Of a stretch of DNA of 14,752 bases, positions 7,393 through 14,691 are shown piece by piece. How positions within the stretch are numbered: the first letter of the stretch is position 1; every line of letters begins with the position of its first letter. The stretch comes from an uncultured Flavobacteriales bacterium (GTDB taxonomy: Bacteria; Bacteroidota; Bacteroidia; Flavobacteriales_E; Vicingaceae), in the NCBI GenBank assembly GCA_937901255.1, contig CALCHN010000081.1, positions 1-14,752 of the forward strand, given 5' to 3'. A program made the position numbers and the translations under genes. A model generated the notes under the pieces. That model searched no databases and had not been told where the DNA came from. It saw only the letters and a list, made by a program, of their open reading frames with translations.

Positions 7393-8230
7393 AATTAATC
7401 TCTTTTGTATCAAGCCCATACATTGCATAAATCATTTCATTAAATTGTCTCTCTATAACTTTGTTGTTTGGTTTATTAAGCATAGTGTCTATTCCTTCCA
7501 CAAAAGATATTTCGGTTTTTTTATCTGGTATAGGAATTTTAAGTGGTTCAATAGCTTGAACGCTTATCAATAAATCACCTGTTCCTGTTTGCGGGGAATC
7601 TTTCATTAAGTATCTACCCATTTTGGAATTGAGTATCGCTACTAAATACTTTATATGTTTACCAGTTGCAAAACAAGTACTATCTAAAGCCATTGCGCCA
7701 TCTTCATCATAAGAAAACCTTAAGATAGAGCCAACACGTTTCCATATAATTTTCTGCTTAGAAAAATCGTCCATATAAGCACAGTTCCGTAAATTGTATG
7801 GCGTTATGCCTTTATCCGTCCGATTTTCTAATTGCGGGTAAAATTCATCAAGGTGTTTTTTTATAGCAGGATAATCATCTATGTTTACTGGGTTTATGCC
7901 TTTTTCCTTTATCCCGTTATGGGTGTTTATTAGCCATAAATCAGCAAAGTCGTAGCCGTATTTTTTTATGTCTCTGCCACGCAAAATCGGTCGTATAATT
8001 TCTTCACTTTTAGGGTCTTGTTCAATCAAATCATTTCGCTCTTTTCCAGTGATAATAAAGGCTTGATTAAATCCGGTTTTTATGCCGTAGTTGATTTGTA
8101 TGTCCCAATCCTTTAAGGGTGTTCCTACTCGTGCTACTTTTTCCTTTATACGTTGTTTAATTTCAGAAAGTATTACCCAACTATCAGAGTGAACAAAGGA
8201 ACAACCACTGGCATTTTGTCTAACAAAAAC
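6484..8230. other. Invertible DNA segment carrying two alternative recognition regions
   Basis: The segment of about 1.75 kb is bounded by the perfect 15-bp inverted repeat and contains two related but different C-terminal recognition regions placed tail-to-tail. Inversion would join the minus-strand version in frame to the methyltransferase after Arg-Gln and move the present version to the silent position. Both coding halves are of similar length (about 297 and 279 codons beyond the site). A serine recombinase gene sits just outside the right end. Inversion itself is inferred. Confidence 0.8.
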
Positions 8231-8233
8231 ACT
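8216..8233 (-). repeat. Right inverted repeat (recombination site) at start of silent cassette
   Basis: On the minus strand this reads AGTGTTTTTGTTAGACAA, differing from the left site by one base (T for C at the third position). It encodes the same Ser-Val-Phe-Val-Arg-Gln in the silent cassette. It lies 92 bases upstream of the recombinase start codon, the usual close placement of an invertase to its target. Confidence 0.8.
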
Positions 8234-8260
8234 GATTTTATAGTCATTTTTATTGGATAG

Positions 8261-8275
8261 GTTTATTTTAGACAA
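8261..8275 (+). repeat. Degenerate third copy of the recombination site
   Basis: GTTTATTTTAGACAA matches the 15-bp repeat core at 13 of 15 positions, including the last eight bases TTAGACAA. It has the same orientation as the left site and the opposite one to the right site 30 bases away. It might be an accessory recombinase binding site, a relic, or chance. Confidence 0.4.
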
Positions 8276-8279
8276 CTTA

Positions 8280-8294
8280 CGTTTAGTTTAAACG
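8280..8294. repeat. Short inverted repeat upstream of recombinase gene
   Basis: CGTTTA (8280-8285), spacer GTT, TAAACG (8289-8294) is a perfect 6-bp inverted repeat 30 bases before the recombinase start. It could be an operator or a recombinase binding site; nothing more can be supported. Confidence 0.35.
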
Positions 8295-8324
8295 AAAACA
8301 GAATAATAATTTAAACATTTTAAA

Positions 8325-8930
8325 ATGATTTACGGATACATTAGAGTAAGTACAGACAAACAAACAGTAGAAAACCAACGCTACGAGATTAACCACTTTT
8401 GTGAACGACAAGAAATAGTTGTCAATAAGTGGATAGAAGAAACCATTTCTGGAGGCAAAAAGGTTGAAGAACGGAAACTTGGTAAACTTCTTAAAAGAAT
8501 GAAGAGAGATGATATTCTTGTCTGTTCCGAACTTTCTCGTTTGGGTAGAAATCTCTTAATGATTATGGGGGTGTTAAACGAGTGTATGAATCGGGATATT
8601 CAAGTTTGGACAATCAAAGACAATTATCGTTTGGGGAGCGATATAAATTCTAAAGTCTTGGCATTTGCTTTCGGTTTATCTGCAGAAATAGAAAGAAATT
8701 TAATATCTCAGCGCACTAAAGAAGCATTGGCCCGCAAACGAGCAGAAGGTGTTATTTTAGGTCGCCCAAAAGGAAGTAAGTCATCAAAAACAAAGTTAAC
8801 CGGAAAAGAAAAGCAAATAAAAGAGTTGCTAGATAAAAAAGTTTCCTATTCTGCTATTGGAAGAATACTGAACGTACACAGGTTAACAGTCTCTAAGTTT
8901 GTAAAAGAAAATCAGTTAGCATTAGTATAA
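8325..8930 (+). CDS. Serine recombinase (resolvase/invertase family), probable DNA invertase
   Basis: This 201-residue enzyme belongs to the small serine recombinases that cut and rejoin DNA at short paired sites through a covalent serine link. Visible features: the nucleophile motif YIRVSTDKQ with Arg7 and Ser9, the catalytic SELSRLGRN (69-76, with Arg72 and Arg75), the AEIERNLISQRTKEAL helix (120-135), the Gly-Arg-Pro-Lys-Gly hinge (146-150) and a C-terminal helix-turn-helix (about 160-195). Length is normal for the Hin/Gin and Bacteroides Mpi type. It lies just outside a 1.75-kb segment bounded by inverted repeats, which strongly suggests it flips the methyltransferase recognition region. 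Resolvases share the same fold, so the inversion role comes from context. Confidence 0.92.
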   Translation: MIYGYIRVSTDKQTVENQRYEINHFCERQEIVVNKWIEETISGGKKVEERKLGKLLKRMKRDDILVCSELSRLGRNLLMIMGVLNECMNRDIQVWTIKDNYRLGSDINSKVLAFAFGLSAEIERNLISQRTKEALARKRAEGVILGRPKGSKSSKTKLTGKEKQIKELLDKKVSYSAIGRILNVHRLTVSKFVKENQLALV

Positions 8931-9048
8931 TAGTTGCTAATAACCTATCAGAAAGATTTAATTTTTATGACTTACTTTAAAGTTTTTCAATAGAAAACCG
9001 GATATTTTTAAAACAAATAAACTATCTTTACCATTCGTGTAACAATAG

Positions 9049-9065
9049 ACCCTATTTTTTAGGGT
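9049..9065. promoter_or_regulatory. Hairpin or operator upstream of the AbiE-like genes
   Basis: ACCCTA (9049-9054) pairs perfectly with TAGGGT (9060-9065) around five T, ending 20 bases before the AbiEi-like ATG. A further AGGGT occurs at 9080-9084. A possible -7 element TATCTTTA (9023-9030, 7 of 8) lies upstream, which would put this repeat near the transcript start. AbiEi antitoxins are known to repress their own operon by binding repeats in the promoter region, so this is a candidate site; a weak terminator or attenuator is the alternative. Confidence 0.4.
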
Positions 9066-9085
9066 TTATTGCAACATAAAGGGTA

Positions 9086-9886
9086 ATGGCAAAAAGCACA
9101 TATATATCAGAGAGTTTAAATGAAGACCAAATAGCTTTATTAAAGTATTTGGAAGATCATGAAATCCTGTATTTTAACCTAAAGGAATTAGCATCACAAT
9201 TGCCACACTCCCTTTCAAATACAAATGAGTTGGTAGAAAACCTGTTTCAAAAAGGATTATTGAACCGTATAGAACGAGGGGTGTACACTAAACCCAATTA
9301 TAGTAATATAAATGTACTCGCAACATTTATATCCCAAAATAGCGCCATTGCTTATTGGTCAGCTTTGCATTATCACGGGCTAACCGAACGCTTTCCCAAT
9401 ACGATATTTGTAAAAACTACCCAACGAAAACGAGATACTCAAATATTGGGTACAACCGTAAAATTTGTATCTGTAAAAGACTCTAAAAATATTGGTATTA
9501 TGGAAGAAGGTTATGGTGACCATAGCTTTACCCTAACCGATGTTGAAATGACCTTGGTAGATTGTTTTGACCAACCACGTTACGCTGGGGATTTTGCAGA
9601 CCTTGTAAAAGCATTTGCTACAGCCAATCTAATCAATAACAAACTAATAGAATATACTAAAGCATATAACAATATTGCAGTTACTAAACGTATTGGCTTT
9701 TTGGCACAAGTATTTCATGGTAACAAGCTCAATAGTTTTATTAATTATGCCAGAACCAAAGTAAATAAGAGATATAGCTTAATGGATGCTGGTGGTTTAC
9801 AAGAAGGAGAATTTGTAAGCGAATGGAAATTACGTTTAAATGTGAGCAAGGAAAACTTAATTCGAATGACGCAAACTGAATATTAA
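9086..9886 (+). CDS. abiEi: AbiEi-like antitoxin and repressor
   Basis: This 266-residue protein begins with a winged-helix domain (about 12-70: ILYFNLKELASQLP, then LVENLFQKGLLNRIERGVYT), typical of the AbiEi N-terminal DNA-binding domain. The rest matches the AbiEi antitoxin domain pattern: AIAYWSALHYHGLTERFP at about 88-105, a TTQRKRDTQILG strand turn, and MTLVDCFDQPRYAGDF at about 153-168. AbiEi proteins neutralise the AbiEii toxin without stable binding (type IV toxin-antitoxin) and repress their operon. The stop and the next start overlap as TAATG, so the pair is translationally coupled. It stands in the middle of a restriction-like module, suggesting a linked protective or addiction role. 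Confidence 0.87.
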   Translation: MAKSTYISESLNEDQIALLKYLEDHEILYFNLKELASQLPHSLSNTNELVENLFQKGLLNRIERGVYTKPNYSNINVLATFISQNSAIAYWSALHYHGLTERFPNTIFVKTTQRKRDTQILGTTVKFVSVKDSKNIGIMEEGYGDHSFTLTDVEMTLVDCFDQPRYAGDFADLVKAFATANLINNKLIEYTKAYNNIAVTKRIGFLAQVFHGNKLNSFINYARTKVNKRYSLMDAGGLQEGEFVSEWKLRLNVSKENLIRMTQTEY

Positions 9887-10746
9887 TGATTTTACAAAAA
9901 GAAATCATAGAAAAAGCCCAAGAATGGAAAGTGCCTCCAGATACGGTAGACAAAGATTATGTGTTAGGACATTTTCTATCTGTATTTGTAGAATATTACA
10001 AAGATACCTTGGTGTTTAAGGGTGGAACCTGTTTACGAAAGTGTTATTTCAAAAATTATCGTTTTTCTGAAGACTTGGATTTTACAGCTATGGATAAAAA
10101 TTTTGTTTTAGAACAAAAAGTTTTGGAAGCCATAGCCAGAACAGCTGAAGAAAGAACAGGTATTCAGTTTTCTGTGGAAAAGATAAAGCCACTGGTCTTT
10201 AATGATGAGCCCAAAGGATTTCAGGTTTATATAAAATATTGGGGAGCCAATCATTCTAAAAACCAGAGACCACTACCTTCCATTCGTTGGCACACAAAAA
10301 TAAAACTGGAAGTCAGTACAGATGAAGTAATATTTTTGGATACACCAAAATTAGACATTATGCATCCGTATTCCGATAGTTTAACAGGCGATACACAAAT
10401 TAAGTGTTATAGCATTAATGAAATTGTATCCGAAAAATTGAGAGCGCTAAAACAACGTTCATATACAGCACCCAGAGATTTTTATGATTTATTCCATTTA
10501 ACTCAAAAATTTTTAAAGGAAGATTGGGAAAGCATTATTCCTGTATTTCTTAAAAAAATGGCACATAAGAAGTTAGAGTACAAATCGCTGGAAGATTTAA
10601 TAGATGATTCTAAACTTAAAAACGTAAAAAGAGCTTGGCAGAACAGCGTTGCCCATCAAATTCAAGAAGGACATCAACCTGATGCGGACGAAATTATCGA
10701 AACAGTAGCTGAACGAATTAAAACATATCTACCAAATGGCAAATAA
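9886..10746 (+). CDS. abiEii: AbiEii-like nucleotidyltransferase toxin
   Basis: This 286-residue protein belongs to the DNA polymerase beta-like nucleotidyltransferases. The signature is clear: VFKGGTCLRKCYF (GGT at 46-48) and RFSEDLDF (Asp63 and Asp65, metal-binding acids). A later IKLEVS may supply the third acid, followed by the conserved EIVSEKLRALKQR and RDFYDLFHL blocks. Characterised relatives block growth by transferring nucleotides to RNA; MenT-type toxins add nucleotides to the tRNA acceptor end. The substrate here is unknown. It overlaps AbiEi by 1 base and the following PLD-helicase gene by 11 bases (10736-10746), so the toxin, antitoxin and helicase look like one operon. All key residues appear present, so the toxin is probably active. 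Confidence 0.88.
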   Translation: MILQKEIIEKAQEWKVPPDTVDKDYVLGHFLSVFVEYYKDTLVFKGGTCLRKCYFKNYRFSEDLDFTAMDKNFVLEQKVLEAIARTAEERTGIQFSVEKIKPLVFNDEPKGFQVYIKYWGANHSKNQRPLPSIRWHTKIKLEVSTDEVIFLDTPKLDIMHPYSDSLTGDTQIKCYSINEIVSEKLRALKQRSYTAPRDFYDLFHLTQKFLKEDWESIIPVFLKKMAHKKLEYKSLEDLIDDSKLKNVKRAWQNSVAHQIQEGHQPDADEIIETVAERIKTYLPNGK

Positions 10747-11695
10747 TTTTATTGCAAATAAAAGCCCTCAAAAGACCTTAAGTGGTCGCTTGAATAACAT
10801 CATAAAGTTTAGTACAGAATTACGGTGGCTTGTGGGCTTCTTTTATTTTTCGGGATGGAAAGAAGTGTATGAAAACCTTAAGAAAAACGGGGAAATTAAA
10901 ATAAAGCTATTGGTAGGCTTACAAGTTGGCAATCATCTGCAGAATATTTTTGAGCACGATGTCCAGGAAATGGATTTAAGTAGTGATGAATACTTCAATG
11001 ATTTTATGACCTCAATGGGTTTTGCTGTAAACAATGAGCAACAAGACACTAAAGAATTTTACGAGCAGGTTCATTTTTTCTTGGATATGATTAAACAAGA
11101 AAGATTGATTATTAAAAAAACCAGAGAACCCAACCACGCAAAGTTGTACTTGTTTGAGATGAATGAAGAAGAGCGTACAAAACATAATTTTGAAGGCTAT
11201 TTAATCACAGGTAGTAGCAACTTAACACGGTCGGGACTTCACGGTCAACAAGAATTTAATGTAGAAATTAAGGATTATGGCTATGAAGAAGCTGTAACTT
11301 ATTTTGATGAGCTATGGGAGTTGGCAATACCAATTACAGGACTTGAACAACGTAAAAAGCATCTTATAGATTTTATAATCCATCGTTCACAAGCTGCATT
11401 AGTACAACCGTTTGATGCCTATGCGTTGGTGTTAAAAACCTATTTAGACCTTCAAAAACAAAAAAAATTGAAACCACAGGTAGAACGTCTATTGGAAGAT
11501 AATGGGTTTAATAAATTCTCATATCAATTAGATGCAGTAAATCAAGCTTTGGGTATTATTGAAGAAAACAATGGCGTAGTTATAGCAGATGTTGTAGGCT
11601 TAGGAAAATCGGTAATTGCTTCTTTGATAGCACGTAATTTGGATAACAAAGGCATTATTCTTTCCCCCCCCCCCTGGCTTAATAGGAGATTATAG
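10736..11695 (+). CDS. PLD-nuclease/helicase, N-terminal part (gene interrupted at a poly-C tract)
   Basis: In the present frame this gene gives a 319-residue product ending at a TAG shortly after a run of 11 C. Residues about 15-200 are a phospholipase D-like nuclease domain with HAKLYLF (His134, Lys136) and GSSNLTRSGL (Ser160-Ser161-Asn162), a single HxK...N set. Residues about 260-310 begin a helicase domain: FSYQLDAVNQA (Q-motif-like), then Walker A ADVVGLGKS (284-292) and GIILSPP. After the C run the frame reads five unrelated residues and stops. The helicase domain resumes in the next frame and continues to 14087, so both pieces are one gene of about 1116 residues if one C is lost. The truncated product should lack ATPase motifs II-VI. 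Start ATG at 10736 overlaps the AbiEii gene by 11 bases. Confidence 0.85.
   Translation: MANNFIANKSPQKTLSGRLNNIIKFSTELRWLVGFFYFSGWKEVYENLKKNGEIKIKLLVGLQVGNHLQNIFEHDVQEMDLSSDEYFNDFMTSMGFAVNNEQQDTKEFYEQVHFFLDMIKQERLIIKKTREPNHAKLYLFEMNEEERTKHNFEGYLITGSSNLTRSGLHGQQEFNVEIKDYGYEEAVTYFDELWELAIPITGLEQRKKHLIDFIIHRSQAALVQPFDAYALVLKTYLDLQKQKKLKPQVERLLEDNGFNKFSYQLDAVNQALGIIEENNGVVIADVVGLGKSVIASLIARNLDNKGIILSPPPWLNRRL
11664..11674 (+). repeat. Poly-C tract of 11, probable phase-variation switch
   Basis: Eleven consecutive C occur inside the helicase gene in otherwise AT-rich DNA; it is the only such C run in the window. In-frame reading of the full helicase requires 10 C (Ser-Pro-Pro-Pro-Gly) or 7 C (Ser-Pro-Pro-Gly, as I recall for relatives). 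Eleven C shifts the frame and stops at 11693-11695. Runs like this slip during replication and are the usual basis of on/off contingency genes. A sequencing or assembly length error in the run cannot be excluded. Confidence 0.75.
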
Positions 11696-14087
11696 TGATA
11701 AAACAGGATGGTGGGGATATGTCAGAAATTTTGATTTAAGTGGTTGGCATGTATACAGTCGTGGCCAAGTTGAAAACCTCGCAGAAGATTTAGATGATTC
11801 AGATATTGAAACGATAATTATTGATGAAGCACATAGTTTCAGGAATCAAGATACCGCTGCTTATGAGGCTTTAATGCAAATTTGTAGAGGTAAACAAGTG
11901 ATTTTATTAACGGCAACACCTTTTAATAACTCCCCTGCTGATATTTTTGCCTTATTAAAATTATTTATCATTCCTGGTTTATCAAGTATTACACTTGAGA
12001 ATAATTTAGAAGGCTTATTTAGAAGTTATAGCTATAGGTTCAATAAGCTATCCGATATTCTTAAAAATTACAATTCCAATAATCAGGATAAAAAGGATAA
12101 AGCAGAAAAACTCTATATAAAACTATTGGAGGAAGAATTACCTGTAGACCCTCAAATTGTACGTCGAGAATCAGCTAAACTAGCCAATACTATTAAAGAA
12201 GTGATATCACCAGTAGTAATTAGAAGAAACCGTTTAGATTTAGAAAAGGATCATCAATACAGTAAAGAAATAGGAGAATTACCAAAAGTTGCCCCGCCTG
12301 AAGAATTATTTTATTATTTAACCCAATCACAATCTAAGTTTTACGACCGTATTGTAAGAGACTATTTTTCAGAAGAAGGTTGGTTTACTGGTGCAATTTA
12401 TCAGCCGTCAAGATATGAAACCGTGATAGATGAAAGCGGATTGGATATGGAAGGTAATAGAGTGTATCAACAACAGCGTAACTTATTCGATTTTATGCGT
12501 AGGTTGTTGGTAAAACGATTTGAAAGTTCCTTTGGGGCATTCCAGAAAACTATAGAGCGATTCATTCACGTTCACCAAGTGGTATTACAATTTATTGAAA
12601 ATACAGGAGGTAAATATATCTTGGACAGAGGATTAATAGAAAAAATTTATGAGTATGATGAAGATGAAATTTTGGACGTTCTATTCAAGTTTGAAAATGA
12701 TTTACTGAAGAAAAAAACACCAAAAAACACAACGATTTATAAGATTAAAAACTTCCAAAATAACGATGAGTTTTTAAAGGATATTAATAGAGATTTACAA
12801 CTCTTTAAAAGGATAAGAAAGGAGATTGAGGACGAAGCTTTGGTGGTTAATGATCCTAAAAGAGAAACCATTTATCAGAAAGTCTCAGGGATTTTAAAAA
12901 ATGATCCTAATCGTAAAGTAATATTATTTACAGAATATGTAGATACAGTATTGCATCTCGAAGATTATTTTAGAGAAAAACTAGGCAACAAAGTAATCAT
13001 CTGTGATGGAAAAGTATCAAAAGCTTTAGCAAAAGATTTAGAGCGAAACTTTAATGCTCAATACGAGGGAACAAAGTACGATAATTTTCAAGTGTTGATT
13101 ACCAGTGATAAATTATCAGAAGGATTTAACCTAAATAGAGCGGGTGCAATTATCAATTATGATATTCCTTGGAATCCAACACGCGTGATTCAGCGTGTAG
13201 GTCGTATTAACCGTATAGGTAAAAAAGTATTTGACAAGTTATTTATTTTTAATTTTTTCCCATCAGAAACAGGAGCAGATTTTGTAAAATCCAGAGAAAT
13301 TGCACAACAAAAGATGTTTATGATACATAATGCATTAGGTGAAGATGCACAAATTTTTCATTCTGATGAGGAACCAACAGCAAGTGGTTTGTATACTAAA
13401 ATGAATGATAACCCAGAAGATGATGAAGAATTAAATATTATTACTTATGTAAGAAATAAGTACAATCAAATAGAAAAAGAATACCCAGGCGTTATTGAAC
13501 GTATTGAAAAATTACCAAATCGGGTTAAAACTTCGAAAAAATTCAAAGATGAAAATGTAAATGTGTTACGTAAGAAAGGCTTGAGCTTATTTGCGCAACA
13601 AGCAAATACAATAGAAAACCCTAAAGTTGAAAGTTTAACCTTTGAAAACTTCCTGCAATTTGTGGAATGTGAGCCCGACACAAAAAGAATTCCAATGTCT
13701 GAAGTTTTCTGGCCTGTTTACGAGTCAATAAAAGCTCATAAAGAAAAAGTACGCTCTAACAATTCAGATTTATCAATTGAGAAGAAAGCACACAACAATT
13801 TAAAAGTAGCTTTAAAGGTAATAGATGCTTCAGAAGAAGAAAACATAAACTTCATTAAAACAATCATCAAAGATATTAGATATTATTACACAATGCCTAA
13901 ATACACATTAAGACGATTAGCATTTGATGTGTTGTCACCTAATTCAGTTAAAGCAAAATGGAAGCAATTTTATAAAGAATTAGAGTATATTAAAAATCGT
14001 TATGGAATAGATTACCTCGATAACGTTTTGGAAAAAGTAAAAGACAAAAAAGACGAGGTAATTATTGCGATTGAAAATAGAATTTAA
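11676..14087 (+). CDS. PLD-nuclease/helicase, C-terminal SF2/SNF2-like helicase part (out of frame with start)
   Basis: This frame continues the helicase directly after the C run: GLIGDYSDKTGWWGYVRNFD, then motif II Asp-Glu-Ala-His (about 11823-11834), FRNQDTAAYE, and motif III LLTATPFNN. The first ATG after the run is at 11874, but a product starting there would lack motifs I and II, so it is unlikely to be a separate functional gene. The second RecA lobe includes VILFTEYVDTV, LITSDKLSEGFNL and motif VI with RVIQRVGRINRIG (about 13190-13220), typical of SNF2-like superfamily 2 translocases. The remaining 250-300 residues are a helical tail of unknown role. With the frame restored, the protein would combine a PLD nuclease and a DNA translocase, a plausible effector for the methyltransferase-marked module. 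Confidence 0.82.
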   Translation, partial: GLIGDYSDKTGWWGYVRNFDLSGWHVYSRGQVENLAEDLDDSDIETIIIDEAHSFRNQDTAAYEALMQICRGKQVILLTATPFNNSPADIFALLKLFIIPGLSSITLENNLEGLFRSYSYRFNKLSDILKNYNSNNQDKKDKAEKLYIKLLEEELPVDPQIVRRESAKLANTIKEVISPVVIRRNRLDLEKDHQYSKEIGELPKVAPPEELFYYLTQSQSKFYDRIVRDYFSEEGWFTGAIYQPSRYETVIDESGLDMEGNRVYQQQRNLFDFMRRLLVKRFESSFGAFQKTIERFIHVHQVVLQFIENTGGKYILDRGLIEKIYEYDEDEILDVLFKFENDLLKKKTPKNTTIYKIKNFQNNDEFLKDINRDLQLFKRIRKEIEDEALVVNDPKRETIYQKVSGILKNDPNRKVILFTEYVDTVLHLEDYFREKLGNKVIICDGKVSKALAKDLERNFNAQYEGTKYDNFQVLITSDKLSEGFNLNRAGAIINYDIPWNPTRVIQRVGRINRIGKKVFDKLFIFNFFPSETGADFVKSREIAQQKMFMIHNALGEDAQIFHSDEEPTASGLYTKMNDNPEDDEELNIITYVRNKYNQIEKEYPGVIERIEKLPNRVKTSKKFKDENVNVLRKKGLSLFAQQANTIENPKVESLTFENFLQFVECEPDTKRIPMSEVFWPVYESIKAHKEKVRSNNSDLSIEKKAHNNLKVALKVIDASEEENINFIKTIIKDIRYYYTMPKYTLRRLAFDVLSPNSVKAKWKQFYKELEYIKNRYGIDYLDNVLEKVKDKKDEVIIAIENRI

Positions 14088-14116
14088 TGAGATTATAGTA
14101 CAAAATAAACAGTATA

Positions 14117-14536
14117 ATGGAATTAACTAGGACCAACTCATTTAACACAGGAATTGCCAGTGAATATTTAATTCTTTCAAAACTTTATAGGTTAGAATTA
14201 GAAGCTTATATTTCACAAGGCAATAAAAAGAGCATTGATATCAGAGTTATTACAGATAATGGAAGGTCACTTTCAATAGATGTGAAGTCTGTTAGAGGAT
14301 ATAGCTCTCTTGTTGTAAACAATGTTATAGAAGCAGAAAACCATTTTATAATTTTTGTAATCTATAAAAATAAGTTTTCTGAAGTGGATGTTCCTCCTGA
14401 TATTTATATAGTTCCAAGTGTTCAAATAAAAGAGATAAAATCTTCATTTGGTAAAGAAGATAGAGTTATGAAAGGGAAACTGTTGAATTATAAAGACAAA
14501 TGGGAATACTTTACAAATGAAGAAATATTAGAATAG
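14117..14536 (+). CDS. Small PD-(D/E)XK-like nuclease domain protein
   Basis: This 139-residue protein begins with a helix containing GIASEYLILSKLY (Glu16), then Gly-Asn-Lys-Lys-Ser-Ile-Asp (Asp41) and the core LSIDVKS (Asp55, Lys57), a spacing that fits the Glu...Asp...Asp-x-Lys set of PD-(D/E)XK nuclease-fold proteins. A following hydrophobic strand (HFIIFVIYKNK) and the IYIVPS strand fit the sheet. It starts 30 bases after the helicase stop on the same strand and closes the module, so it may supply or assist DNA cleavage. Related small proteins include resolvase-like and restriction-like members, and activity is not proven. No signal or membrane segment is present. Confidence 0.65.
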   Translation: MELTRTNSFNTGIASEYLILSKLYRLELEAYISQGNKKSIDIRVITDNGRSLSIDVKSVRGYSSLVVNNVIEAENHFIIFVIYKNKFSEVDVPPDIYIVPSVQIKEIKSSFGKEDRVMKGKLLNYKDKWEYFTNEEILE

Positions 14537-14570
14537 TTTTATAATTAATGCTTTAACAAACTTCTGTGCT

Positions 14571-14587
14571 CAGAGACGTCAGAGACG
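14571..14587 (+). repeat. Short tandem direct repeat
   Basis: CAGAGACG occurs twice (14571-14578 and 14580-14587) separated by one T in the non-coding gap after the last defence gene. It has no evident function. Confidence 0.3.
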
Positions 14588-14651
14588 AAATAAGGAAAAA
14601 AGAGGAGCCATAATAAAAATAAATGTTGCCCTTTCGGTAGCCCCAAAAAAC

Positions 14652-14687
14652 AAAACCCTCAGTAAACATAATGTTTCTGAGGGTTTT
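14652..14687 (-). terminator. Intrinsic terminator of the tRNA-Leu gene, probably two-way
   Basis: AAAACCCTCAG (14652-14662) pairs perfectly with CTGAGGGTTTT (14677-14687) around a loop that can pair further. On the minus strand the stem directly follows the tRNA 3' end and is followed by a T-rich run (TTTTGTTTTTT), a textbook rho-independent terminator. On the plus strand it is followed by a shorter T run and may also end transcription of the defence module. Confidence 0.8.
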
Positions 14688-14691
14688 TAAG

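Larger units (their letters stand above)
7376..8275 (-). pseudogene. Silent alternative target recognition cassette of the methyltransferase
   Basis: The frame encodes about 299 residues aligning over nearly its full length with the C-terminal recognition region of the methyltransferase. Shared blocks include SVFVRQ, SWVIL, GTPLKDW, EIIRPILRGRDIKKY and the ending Phe-Ile-Glu-x-Gln. The central and later parts differ strongly, as expected for regions reading different DNA sequences. The only available start is a TTG at 8275, an in-frame stop lies shortly upstream, and there is no methyltransferase domain, so I regard it as an unexpressed storage cassette and not an independent gene. It overlaps the end of the methyltransferase gene by 17 bases (7376-7392) in opposite orientation. 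It becomes expressed only if the segment 6484-8230 inverts. Confidence 0.85.

Noticed and set aside
7379..7573. Plus-strand open frame inside the silent cassette
   Set aside because: It lies opposite the well-supported recognition cassette, has no family features, and its beginning overlaps the methyltransferase stop region.
7376..8275. Silent cassette as an independent expressed gene
   Set aside because: Only a TTG start is available, an in-frame stop lies just upstream, no promoter is evident, and it matches only the C-terminal third of the methyltransferase. A storage cassette explains it better.
11874..14087. Separate helicase gene starting at 11874
   Set aside because: The frame continues upstream to the C run with intact helicase motif II, and motif I is encoded before the run, so this is the second part of one gene.
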